NCBI GenBank assembly: GCA_034440635.1
Contig: JAOTON010001585.1
Span: 1 to 64,000 of the forward strand
Source of the DNA: Lepas anatifera
Taxonomy: Eukaryota > Arthropoda > Thecostraca > Lepadidae
Direction: 5' to 3'
DNA: 64,000 nt
Shown here: positions 42,556-53,233 of the stretch, one piece after another
How positions within the stretch are numbered: position 1 is the stretch's first letter
Layout of the letters: each line of letters opens with the position of its first letter
Translations under genes and position numbers: made by a program
The notes under the pieces: model-generated
Database searches by the model: none
Seen by the model: the letters and a program-made list of their open reading frames with translations, nothing else
What the model was told of the DNA's origin: nothing

Positions 42556-43000
42556 TTTCAATACAAGTCGATTTGATGAAACTTGACCTCTTGAGCACGT
42601 GTGCACGGCCAACCTAATATCGATTTGCTCCGTCGTATGATAATCAAATGACATAATCATGGGTGCCGACAGCGAGAGGACGGTGGGGGGACGCGTTCCC
42701 CCCTGTTGGCCAACCAGGGGGGACGTCCCCCAAAATTTTGGATCAATCGTCATTAATGCTGTCAGGTACCGAATATGCTCAAAATTCGCCTCCCCTAGTC
42801 AGCACCAGCCCGGGGCCGTCCCCCTGCGAAAATTCCGTGGCGGCGCCCCTGGACATAATTTTGGGTATGATGCATTCAACGAAGTGTTGAGTGGGCTCAT
42901 TGGTCTGTAAATGTTTGACTCTCGAATTTAATCTAGGTCATGGTTTAAGGTGGTCCAACTTAATAAAATCATAGAAGTTTTCGATATTTAGTCATTACGC
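42556..43000. repeat. Paralogous repeat copy B, interrupted by a second hAT-like element
   Basis: It aligns with copy A at 40298-41933 on both sides of its own insertion (42658-42851). The host repeat itself has no coding capacity and is of unknown class. Confidence 0.8.
42658..42851. mobile_element. hAT-like miniature element (194 bp) with 8-bp target duplication
   Basis: GACATAAT occurs at 42650-42657 and 42852-42859. The ends CATGGGTGCCG and CGGCGCCCCTG are inverted repeats with 9 of 11 matches. Alignment with copy A of the host repeat confirms the insertion boundaries. Confidence 0.85.
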
Positions 43001-44030
43001 TGCCGTGACTGGGGCATTCCACGACAAATCGACAGACTAAGTGGTCGCAGTTACACCGTCATGTCTGGACATTTGGCGAAACCTAGTTTCTGAGGCTATG
43101 GGCGCCCCAGAAGAGGCCTATGGTGATTTCAGTCCTCTCTGATTAGTGGTTTTGAAATTAGAGCCACCCGTGATTGTGTTATACTAACGTGTAATCATAC
43201 ATTTGATGACAGTTTTCTGATTCGATTGCATTTTTTCTCCCCACCATATGTAAAAAAAGTACGGACGGTTTGTCAGGGAATGAAAAAATATCAGTCAAAA
43301 TAGAAGATAATTATAAAATAAAAGTAACTGCTGCGAGAATATAGCTGTAAGATGATCAAAAGTATGTTTATTAAAAAAACAGCTTAAGGCAAGAAAAAAA
43401 TTCCGTGTAATTTGTTTAGCTCGTTTCTTTTTACGAAGACTACAGAAAGGTGCTCAGTCGAAAGAGCCTAATTTGGACATGTCTACTCATTTACGAAAGT
43501 AGTTGTCATTTGATCAGAAATATTGGTTGAAATCGTTCAGGTGAAACCAAGTCCGTAAAAAGCCTCCGGTGTGGCCGCTAAGCTCGTGGGGTGAACTCCA
43601 GGGTCGCGCGCACACGGGTATCGTCGGTACAGTGGGGCGGAGAAGGGCATTGTTTAGCCCCGATCCATTGGGCCTCCGATCTAGCTTCACCCAAGTGGGG
43701 GGGGGTTGGAACCCCCACTCCTTACGTTGGCTCCTATGTAGGATAGCGAAAAAACCAGAAGGTGGGTAAGAACCCAAAACAATTAGTGACCAGACTATGT
43801 CAGTCACTTTTTGGTTCAAGTCGATATTGAGATCATTGCAGATTGAAGAATGTGACAGATAAGAAAGTGTTTTTTAGCTCTATCGTCTGACTTGGTTAAG
43901 TTAGAGTACATGTTTAAGCATCACTCAACTCATCAGCTTTACATGGTAAGAGCATACTGGGTCAAAATTTTAACTGACCTGACCTAGGCAGTAAGCTCAG
44001 AGTAAAAATTACCACAAAAATACCACCTGA
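43001..44030. other. Non-coding stretch, nothing recognised
   Basis: No conserved frame or repeat boundary found. A run of nine G lies near 43700. Confidence 0.3.
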
Positions 44031-44036
44031 CATTAA

Positions 44037-44485
44037 AGGGAATATGGCACCTTCACAACGTGATTTTAACTGAGATGGCCAAGTTGTAAAGCAGGTCGGA
44101 AAACCCGGTACTCCATATTTCATTTGACTTGGAACTCAATATTTCCGTAGAAAAAAGCTAAAACCTACCTGACACCAGCCCCCTCAGCCCCCCGTCGCCG
44201 GCGGCCATTGTTGTGAGCTACTGGTGTGACGACATATGCTGACGTCACGATGAGCATCAGCCAATCGAAGCCCTTGAAGCGTTTCAACTATGGTAATGGT
44301 TGCCAGATCGTGACATCATCCACAGGCTGATATTCATTTCTTTTTCTAGAGGAGTATTTTTAAAAACCATATATTGAGCTTATTGTACATTTTTCAGGGA
44401 AATCGTGAGTGGTTTCATTATTTTCTACTAAAAGTACGCCTAATAACACTAAATTCCAAGATTCGACCAAGGTGCCACATTCCCT
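44037..44485. mobile_element. TTAA-flanked non-autonomous element (449 bp), copy 1
   Basis: TTAA lies at 44033-44036 and 44486-44489. The ends AGGGAATATGGCACCTT and AAGGTGCCACATTCCCT are inverted repeats with 16 of 17 matches. TTAA duplication is the hallmark of piggyBac-type insertion, although TTAA could also be part of the terminal repeat. The interior includes TGACGTCA near 44243. A second member starts at 63800. Confidence 0.75.
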
Positions 44486-44489
44486 TTAA

Positions 44490-46040
44490 ATCAATATGCG
44501 TATCAATCGACCCGCAATGACAATCCAATCATAATGATAACGAGAGCTCTTCACCATTTCCTGTGAAGGTATTAACTCAATCCGAAAAGCCTGCGTAAGT
44601 TGTCCCAGATACCCTTTCAGAAGCCAATTGGTCTCAACTTAACACATGACCTTGGGAAGTGGTCTGAGAACCAACAAACAAACAAACATATAAATTGTTT
44701 GTGGGCGAGGGATTATAGTTTTTGGAAATTCCTGCTTTTAAACTCCCGCAGATGTTTTCAGAGTTTCCTCAAGCAAATTCTGCATGATTTCTTATATAAA
44801 CATGCTGTCTTCATTACAAAAAGTGGCGTTGAAGGCTTCTTAAAACATGATTGTTTAGCGGCATAACCATTTTTTTAATTTGGTAACTATCCCCTCTCAA
44901 AACCAACCAATCCAAAGTTTCCACAGAGCTATCCACCCACTGCTCTCTCCATTCCTCTACTTTAATTCAACAGGGTTGCATCGCTGGGTTCCTAGCATCG
45001 TTTTCGCTGTCACCAGTGGTCCTGGCTGGACGGTATGCCATATGTCTGACCCACACTCAAAATAGCCTCTGGCGTCGCCCGGTGCTGCTCGCCAGAGGGG
45101 ACGTCCCATAGGCGTCCGCCCAGGCCCGCTTTGTCCACGGCCACCCTGGACTCCAGCGACGGCGCAGTGGCGGCGCCAGGCCGACAGCGCGGGGGAGCGA
45201 TAGAAAGGCGAGGGTAGTGCCGTGTCCCAATGGGGCAGACTTTTAATTAGCGCATTTTGACTTTTTTGTATGTTGACAACGTTGACAATTTGCACGCTGA
45301 TATTTGCAGCATAATTACAACGTTGACAACATGTTGACATATTTCCATGACAACAGTTATATTCAAACCGAGTTCAGTCGGCATTAAGATACGCGACTCC
45401 CGATCACGAGTTTGTGAGTAAATAGTCAATAGGAGGCAGTTGTTCCAGTCACTGCTCTCATTAACTCGCTTGGTCCTATTATAGCCTCTACTGCGATCAG
45501 AGCGCTCAGCCACCGGTCGCATTTAAACCGAACACCCGCCTAGTCAGTCGCGTCGTCACCGAACACAAAGTGGGTGAGGGAGCAGTGAATCTGAAACCTT
45601 CCGCTGGTGAAAACTACCAGCTCTAAAACGCCCCCACACACTTCATGGGGATTCATTTTCACCTTCTTCTCGCGGCATAACACCATTTCAATTTTTACCT
45701 TTTCGGATATTTTTGATTTATAGAAGAATCGGGAACGAGAGACGATGGAATCGTGATCTGATGGGGGACAATAGGGTGTTTCATTGTTCCAAAATGCAAT
45801 ATTTCGACGCATATCGATGTTCCCCTCAAACCTCATCTGCTTACAAGCTTCTGTGCGAAATTTCCATGTATTTCGATGATATTTAGAGGTCGCGCACTTT
45901 TGCAGCTTTTTATCGAATGTATTCAAATGTACACATAAGCGTAGGAACGTCCGGAATATTCGGAAGGCCAAGGTTGCATTTGGGAGTAATTTCTTCCAGC
46001 CAGCGCCATAGGGTTAAGGGTTAAGAATCAAGAATATTGG
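44490..46040. other. Non-coding stretch, nothing named
   Basis: The minus-strand frame at 45540-45971 (143 codons) and the GC-rich patch 45060-45210 show no family features I recognise. ATTTAGAGGTCGCGCACTTTT at 45881-45901 recurs inverted at 47110-47130. Confidence 0.3.
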
Positions 46041-46385
46041 GCGGGGGGCTATGACCCCCTGCCCCCCTGTTCCTACGCCTATGAATGTACACATTTCCAC
46101 ACTGATACTGGCGCTGGTTTTCTTTTGCTTGGTTTTCTATTTCACATCTGAAATATTCTTCAAATTAAGTAAAACATTTATTACTGCACAATGACTAGCC
46201 TGAGTATAAAACCCGACCGATTTCGGGAGCATCCCGCCCCCGTTTTCAAGGGAGATGAAGATAACACTATGACATGAACTAACTAAGCGAAAAACACGAA
46301 AATAGGGTACATTTTGAAAGAACAATCTTAGCTATGAACATGACGAATCATTGTATAATTATTAGCTCTAAACACGTGTTATTTT

Positions 46386-46790
46386 TCAATTCAATCTCTT
46401 GCTTGGCTGGCGTTTTAAGAGGTCCAAAAATCCAGAGAAGATGGTAACTTTGCCGATATTTCTATTCATTTTTGGTTCCGTGGTGGTTTGGATGTAAATT
46501 GTCTCTTTTATTCCCCGCTGTTTTTGTCTTGAGTCCAAAGTTAAAGTTGTTATGGCGTCCCATTTGATACAATGATCCTTCTTGAATGCATGTTCCGCCG
46601 TGGCCTCCGCTGCTCTCTCGTCAATTGACCCTCGGATTAGTTTTTGTCGAGATTTTCGGTGTTCGTCTTGTCGGACTTCCATCATCCTTTTGCTTTCTCA
46701 AGTGTATATTTTTGGACAGTCATTACATTCCATCTTGTATACTGGGCCTGGTTTTTCCGGTTGTCTATCCTGTCCTTTGGTTTGACCAGT
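46386..46790 (-). pseudogene. Penelope-like element remnant: GIY-YIG endonuclease domain
   Basis: The minus strand reads PGPVYKMECNDCPKIYT, then (after a stop) KSRQKLIRGSIDERAAEATA, EHAFKKDHCIKWDAITTLTL and DSRQKQRGIKETIYIQ. The pattern Y-K-x-E-C-x-x-C-x-x-x-Y, later A-E-H near a WD pair and K-E-x-x-x-I-Q, is the GIY-YIG domain at the C-terminus of Penelope-like retroelements. The stop falls where YIGET is expected, so the copy is dead. The reverse-transcriptase part was not found. Confidence 0.75.
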
Positions 46791-46832
46791 AATTGTTTGA
46801 TCGTTTGATGTGGCTTAAAATATGTTCTTACG

Positions 46833-47108
46833 TTGAATTTAGAACATATGCGTCAAATCTGTTGCGATACTCCTTCTACATATGGGAAGGATCATTATAT
46901 CACATGGGACGCCACAACGACTTTAACTTTCGACTCAAGACAAAAACAGCGGGAAAGGGAGATCGCCCTCATCAAGAGATTCAACGGATTCGTCAAGGAC
47001 GATAAGCAGAAGCAGTACCTGCTCCAGGTGGTGGAACTCCATCGGAGGGCTCTACCCAAGCGCACCAAGAAAGAATGCGCCTCTTTCAAGTGTAATGGTT
47101 TTTGGTGA
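46833..47108 (+). pseudogene. Second Penelope-like fragment joined to an unknown coding-like segment
   Basis: The start encodes KDHYITWDATTTLTFDSRQK, nearly the same as the minus-strand remnant, so this is an inverted second copy. It then departs into IALIKRFNGFVKDDKQKQYL and VVELHRRALPKRTKKE, with codon use like an exon. I do not recognise the second half. Confidence 0.5.
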
Positions 47109-47130
47109 TAAAAGTGCGCGACCTCTAAAT

Positions 47131-48835
47131 GTCCTTTTATTTTGCTTTTAAGGGTGTCAATCGATTCAGTTTTACGTATAGAGCTGGGGGAAAGTCGATA
47201 TGACTTCGTTCCAAACAAACAAAATTTTACTATAGTGGGCTGAAACACCCTAGGGGACAACCATACAATTAGGAAAAGAGGACTGGCTATCATGGACGAC
47301 TTTTTGACCAATGTGAACAGTTTTTGCACATAACTGAGCATATTTGAGAAGCAGGAAGGGTTAATTCCGGCTCAGTCGCCTGAGAAGGAAAAGAAATAGC
47401 CAAAGTTGCCAGGAATGTGCCCTTCTTTCTGTAAGAACATTGGCTGATTAGCTTCCAAACGTTTTTTTAAGGAGAGCTGTCCCCCAGTCCTTCATTTGCT
47501 TGGGGAGGGGGAGCTCCGTGCCGCTCACACTCAGTCTAGTCCATACGGCCATCGATTAATTTTTTTACCATAAATACACACATCAGTTTGTATTATTTGG
47601 CTTTGATGAGACGTTAAAGTAATGTTCATATATTCAAGTCATCGAGGGATAATTCAAAAGTTTGAGGAACAGCCATAGACTTAAATTCCCATCTTTAAAC
47701 TATTTTGTCAACGTATGTACTCCGTTTAGGAGTAGGCAGTTAGACATGCCCTCCTCAAGAATAGGATTGCAGCACCAGAACAAAGCCACTGACTTATCCA
47801 GGCTCCAAATAAGTCCTGGTCTTTTGACCTGGGACAAGAAAATAAGTCATCCTCTCCAAACAGCTCGGTAAGGCTGAACGAATATTTGAGGGGGCGTTTG
47901 AGGGGCATTCTTACGGCACCTAGTAACACCTAGGGGCACTTTGACTTTGAGGGAAAATTTCGCCGAATTACAAAACGGATGACCAAGTTTCCCTGTCAAA
48001 ATAGAACACACCTCTAAAGGCCGATGATTCTTGGGAACCAAACATAATAAATCAGCTTCAAAAGAAGACTGGAACCACCATAGACACAAAATTTCGTCCA
48101 TCTTTGATCGCCAAATCTGCGCCCTTGATGATAGCCATCCCTCCTTCAATACTGCTCCAGATCCGTCCATGCAATATAACGCTTGAATGAGAGTCTGAAA
48201 ACGTTCCAAGCACAAGGCCAAAAGAAAATCGAGCCCAAATACTCTTGCTTAGTGTTTGGTCGGCATTACGCAGTCAACATTTCCATGTATTGAGCATACC
48301 ATGGGAATTTCCCCACTTCAAAGCTAGGCCCGGTCCTGGGCAAGTCACACTTGTTAACACGTGAAAAATTATGCCCACTTGTGAAACAGGTGTTCTGACG
48401 TCATCAAAACATCCACAGATCTGTACCGCCAGCGTGGCGGGGCCATGGTGGTGTCATGACCTTTCACTGGCCAGATGACGAAGCCAATCGGGTTAGATTG
48501 GCTTCGTCCAAATTGACTACATCCCTTGCATCCAACAGAGTTACTGCTTAGAAACAGAACAACGCTATAAAACTTTACAAAGCCTTAGTCTTCCCATTTT
48601 AAAAGACTTTTGGAAGGTATTAGAAAATGTCCCGTTGCTGTCGACAATGGCCATGAAACAACATCAGCCGTGTTTTCGTTTAAGATCTAGCTATGATTAG
48701 CTATTAATTTGACCGAGTGGCTTGTCTGAAAATAAGGGCACGTCAATAAGCACAATCCCGTCCATCACACCTGACCCTTGCAAAAAGGAAAAGCTAGACT
48801 TGATATAATGACTCTGATAATAAATGCCTTGCAAT
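47131..48835. other. Non-coding stretch, nothing recognised
   Basis: Several frames of about 120 codons on the minus strand lack family features. No repeat ends were resolved. Confidence 0.3.
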
Positions 48836-48984
48836 CAGTGGCGGATCCAGGACTTCATTAGGAGGGGGGTAGGGGGCTCGAGGCTCCCCGCCACTGCCTC
48901 GGATCAGCCTCCGCCTACGCGTTAACTATTGACAATCTAGAATTTGGGGAGACCCGAGCCCCTAGCCCCTTGTATCCGCCACAG
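48836..48984. mobile_element. 'GGCGGATCC' family miniature element (149 bp)
   Basis: It begins CAGTGGCGGATCCAGG and ends CCTTGTATCCGCCACAG, inverted with two mismatches over the first twelve bases. No clear target duplication. Non-coding. Confidence 0.6.
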
Positions 48985-49819
48985 ATAGTGATGCGTTGCA
49001 ACAGTCCATGTCACGTCTTCTAACCACAGGCGTAGAAACAGGGAGCCATGTACCCAAAATTCAGATTAGTAGCTATCATTTACTGGCGTTAAATGGAAAG
49101 AAATGACTTTAAAATATTCCTTGGCCTCCCCTACAGAGAAAATTTGGACGTCCCTGTTCCTAAACTTCTAACATTTTACGGATTGGAATCAGTTTACAAA
49201 CCGAGACGGCGCAGTTTTCTCAGAACTCGTGGATTGCCACATTCCAGACTGGCTCGAGGCATCGAGCCCCGCGGAACAGCGTTAACTCAGGCGCCGCGCC
49301 GGTTTGAGGCTGTGCCGCAGCGCTCAGCCGTCCGTCAGAGTGCAGTGTAGGGTGCGGAAGCCGCGCCTCGGACTAAGTCGACGCGTTTGGGGGTTTGAAA
49401 AGGAGAAGCATTGACGCGTGGTCGCATTTCCGATCTTTTTGGGTCATCAGGGCGCCAGATTGTCCCTTTACAAATTTTCACCACTGAAAGTTTCAAGTTG
49501 GAAATTGTTTCGTTAGCATACAAGGTGCAACGACAACTATGGGCGACTATGGGCAACTATGGGCGACATCTATCGGGTCCTTTTTCTGAGAAAATCAGGA
49601 AAACTTTCCGAGCTTTCATGCATTGATAAGATGATAATTTTATAAGAATGTTGCAGTTACTAGTACAAATCGTTCTTTTGTGGCATAACATATTCATTGC
49701 CGTGCTTAGGTTGATGAAAGAGCACCGCAAAAATAAAAAATGAAGTGAATCCGAAAGATTAATGCAAGATGCATGGAAATCAAGGCCATTATAATTCATT
49801 ATTTCATTATTATGTACCT

Positions 49820-50135
49820 CAGGGGCGGATCCAGCCGGTTGGTTTGAGAGTTAAAACCCATGTCAGCGAACAAAAAATGGATGAGTAAACAAAGAAATAA
49901 CGCACTGCGGCGGAGGCGGCGGCTGGCAGGCTGTGAAACAATTTACCTTTAAAGAGGTACCATGTAAACGGGAGAAAAACACTTAACAATATTGTATTGA
50001 CGAACAAGTCCTCCTTAATTGATCAATTATGAAACACTAGTTTGGCTTGGGGAGGGCAAAATATGGGTTAGCCCCCTCTATTTCGCTTGGAGGGGGGTGA
50101 ATTTCCGGCCTGACCTAGCGATGGATTCACCCCTG
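49820..50135. mobile_element. hAT-like miniature element (316 bp) with exact 8-bp target duplication
   Basis: ATGTACCT flanks it at 49812-49819 and 50136-50143. The ends CAGGGGCGGATCCA and TGGATTCACCCCTG are inverted with 12 of 14 matches. No transposase. Its end resembles the 'GGCGGATCC' family, linking that family to hAT. Confidence 0.9.
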
Positions 50136-50143
50136 ATGTACCT

Positions 50144-52539
50144 AATAGATAAAAACATGAACTGTTAATTTCCTCCTGCATCCTCAAAACCTAAATATTA
50201 GGTAACGAGGTTCATTTGTTTCCCGTGAACGTACCTGGTGGTCCCTAAATGTATTTTGTTCTGCAAGGTAGGTACACATCTAGGCACCACACCGCTCCAC
50301 CAAGGCGTTGAGTTTCTAATTCATGTGCTATTCCTGGCTATAGTTGCTATAGCAACGACATTAAGGAGGGCAGTGAAAGTGAAGCAAGGGCATTGGTTTC
50401 GTTGCGCTCTCCCTGCCTGACCGCCGCGGCTAATGTCTCTTGCTCTTCATTCGTTTTCCATCAAACTGGACCGTGCTGATCATTTCGGTGATTGAATGTC
50501 GGTTCTGCTGAAAGTTGGTAATATGGTTATATCAACAATTAAAAAGTGTTTTTTTGGGCTTCAGTTATACAAAAGCTATCACATAGAGACCAAAATATAG
50601 CCTACAATAGGTTCAAAAAGGCCCAGGGCTCATATGGCAGACATGGGCCCAGAAACAAAAACTGCTAGTGAGCTTTTGAAGCTATACTATTAAGTAGTAG
50701 TGATTTTATTCCACTGCCTGGCCACTTGTATGCCACTCACACGTGTATAAGCAAGATAATAACACTACTGCATCAGCTCTGCACTTAAAGCGTCAAATTT
50801 TTCATCCAAACTACAGTGCATCGGATGCACCGACGGTTTTGGCGTCGAGTCCCTGCCCTGATGCAGTGGAGTCACGCGTGCGCTTCTACACCCGCCTTGG
50901 ACGGGGCGCTCGGCTCGCGCGCGGGCTCTGCTCGGCCCGTGACATTCTCTATGTGCAGAAGATTGCGGGCCCACCCAAAGACAAGATTTTGCACCCGGCC
51001 CAAGCTGATGCCATAGCTAACTCCCCTTTACCCGCGACGCCATGACTTGAGCAGCCGGTGTGTCGTTAAACCAAAAAAGAGCGGTGCGACGCGCCTGTAC
51101 GGCAGAGCAGCTCTCCGTCATAGAGGTTCCCGCTATTGTCCCGGCCGCTTTCACCATAGTCGTTTTACAAGGATGCATGTAGACTCCCAAGTAACTCTAA
51201 GCCTCGGGTGAATAAATGTTGCCTGCACTCTCTTGATTTTCCACGGGTTGGAATCTTAGCCGTTGTGACGTTCCGGAAACATAAAAATACAACCGCAGTT
51301 GGTAATTACTCGAGAAGTTTTGAATTACAAGCAGTGGACTCTCTAAAGACACCTGAGCACCTCAAGACGCCATCGGAGGAAGCGTAGTGTGCAGATTCAT
51401 CACAAACTGGCCGGTATTCGAGGATCGCCATTGTTGCACTGACCTGTCCCGCCAACACGTCTTCCCATACTCGGTTACGTCTTTGACTAAGATAACTGGT
51501 TTCTTAGGAAAATTCAACTTCCAATCTAATAGTCCAGTGCTTCGACTACTGATTACATTGTTCTACATCAATACGCATACACATACATTTTGGCGCAGCA
51601 TCAGCAGTACGGCAGAGGAATCAGTTAGACGCTACTACGCAAAATTATCTCAAAAATGCATTACAGGGTATTTTTATCTTCATGGGTTTCCTAAAGCTGG
51701 GTGCTCTAACAATTACGATGCAACAATTCATTGCTATGGATGCACCTAAACAGGGTTCTCTACCTTACCGTTGTTTCTGCTCTTGCGTACTTGAAGCTTC
51801 TTTCCAGAGTCTGAACAAGAGTCTGTCTGAGTGCCACCAGTGGGATTTCGAACCTCATACGTCACCAAAAATTTTGCAGCATAGCACCAAGTAAAGGAAC
51901 ATTTTCCGGATTCTTCGAATCCTTTTGGATGCTAAAATGCGCACTGAAGGACTGAGAGTCAATTCCGGATCCTGAGGAGAGCATGGTAAGGTTGAAAAAA
52001 TTGTCGCTTTGTAATGGATATCGCGAACTATAAAAAACATTGGAATTGCAAGTCTTCTGGTGCAAAATTTTTTACAGGACCAAATGTAGTTCTATCACCA
52101 ACATTGTAGACAGACTAGCAGATTGCTTAGCCGTGCTTCTTTTCTTTCTCGTAAATGATTTGATCTAAAACATTTTGGGATTGTGGTTGCTTCAGCCAGT
52201 ATTGATGTTCGAATTTCGGCAGTCCATAATCATTCGCAGTGATCTCCAGGGCGACAAGGAAAATAATAGGCCGCCGCTTCTGGTAAGCTATGCATGTCAC
52301 GAAAGTATTACGCGGTTTTATTTCACAAGGCATGAAGAAAGTTTAACTTGGATTTAGAGTAGAGCCCAGAATGTCATGATAGTAGCCGACGGTTTCTGTT
52401 TCACTTCCATCTCAAATGAAGCAGGTACTTTAAGTGAGATGCGATTACTCATCATTTCTTTTTCGCTCTCTGACGTGCAGCTCTATTCGCACTTACTCAA
52501 GTCTACCTCCATCCTTTTGGCAGTAAATTCAACAACAAA
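50144..52539. other. Mostly non-coding stretch with one GC-rich patch
   Basis: The patch 50816-51045 is GC-rich and open in one plus frame (VRFYTRLGRGARLARGLCSA, then RDILYVQKIAGPPKDKILHP). It could be an exon, but I do not recognise it and no acceptor is compelling. The rest is featureless. Confidence 0.25.
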
Positions 52540-52799
52540 TTGGCGGATCCAGGGGATTAGGGGGTGGGTGCCCCACCTCCGATGGACCCACCTGGCGCCC
52601 CTTAAACCGCCCAGGCGCCTCCTTAAAACGTCGATTCCCAATCTCATCCTCTTCAAGGATACAAGTATTGCCGACCCCTAAGATGGGATTTAGCGCCCTT
52701 TGATAGGTCACACATTAAAATCGGCGCCTGCGGACCAAATGGTACCCCTGACCCCATGACCGAAAAGCCCACGCCCATCTGAAGTCCTGGATCCGCCAA
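52540..52799. mobile_element. 'GGCGGATCC' family miniature element (260 bp)
   Basis: TTGGCGGATCCAGGG at the left and CCTGGATCCGCCAA at the right are inverted copies. The interior has GGCGCCCCTT units. Non-coding. Confidence 0.65.
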
Positions 52800-52980
52800 T
52801 GCAGCAGCTGAAACACTCAGCTAAGACAACACGACGATCAAATTAATGAGCAACCATAATTCGGAGATACCCATCGACAAAATATGACTCAGAACGTTCA
52901 TTATACGCAATATTCAGCATGCCATGAAGATACAGGTGATCGGTATTTCAGGCAGCCTGTTCTTTCGCGATACCCACCAG

Positions 52981-53233
52981 AAGGGTCTCTCTCTCCGACC
53001 TGGTGTGGTCTGCGTCCACCTGCGCGAGGTCTCCGGCCGGACTCGCGGCGCGGCGGCACGCGCGCCGCTGCGCAGCCAATACAGACCGGCGGCCGGCGTA
53101 CCGGCCTCTCCCGGTGTCGGCATCGACGACAGTGACGAGCGAAGAGGGGCAGCAGCCGGACCCTGGCAGACGCCGCCGCCCCGCCGCTCGAGGTCAGCGG
53201 AGGCACGGCCCGTCGTGCAGATTCAGAGAGAAG
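52981..53233 (+). CDS. Candidate orphan exon, unknown gene
   Basis: A GC-rich island is open in the frame that starts right after a plausible acceptor (TTTCGCGATACCCACCAG). It closes at GAGAGAAG before a GTGGGT donor at 53234, the same donor type used twice by Nipped-B. The translation starts KGLSLRPGVVCVHLREVSGR and ends IDDSDERRGAAAGPWQTPPP, then RSRSAEARPVVQIQRE. I do not recognise it, and no partner exon was found, so it may be chance. Confidence 0.3.

Noticed and set aside
45540..45971. Minus-strand frame of 143 codons
   Set aside because: It begins with a plausible Met but shows no family features, no GC-rich codon use like the real exons here, and sits among repeats. I could not support it as a gene.
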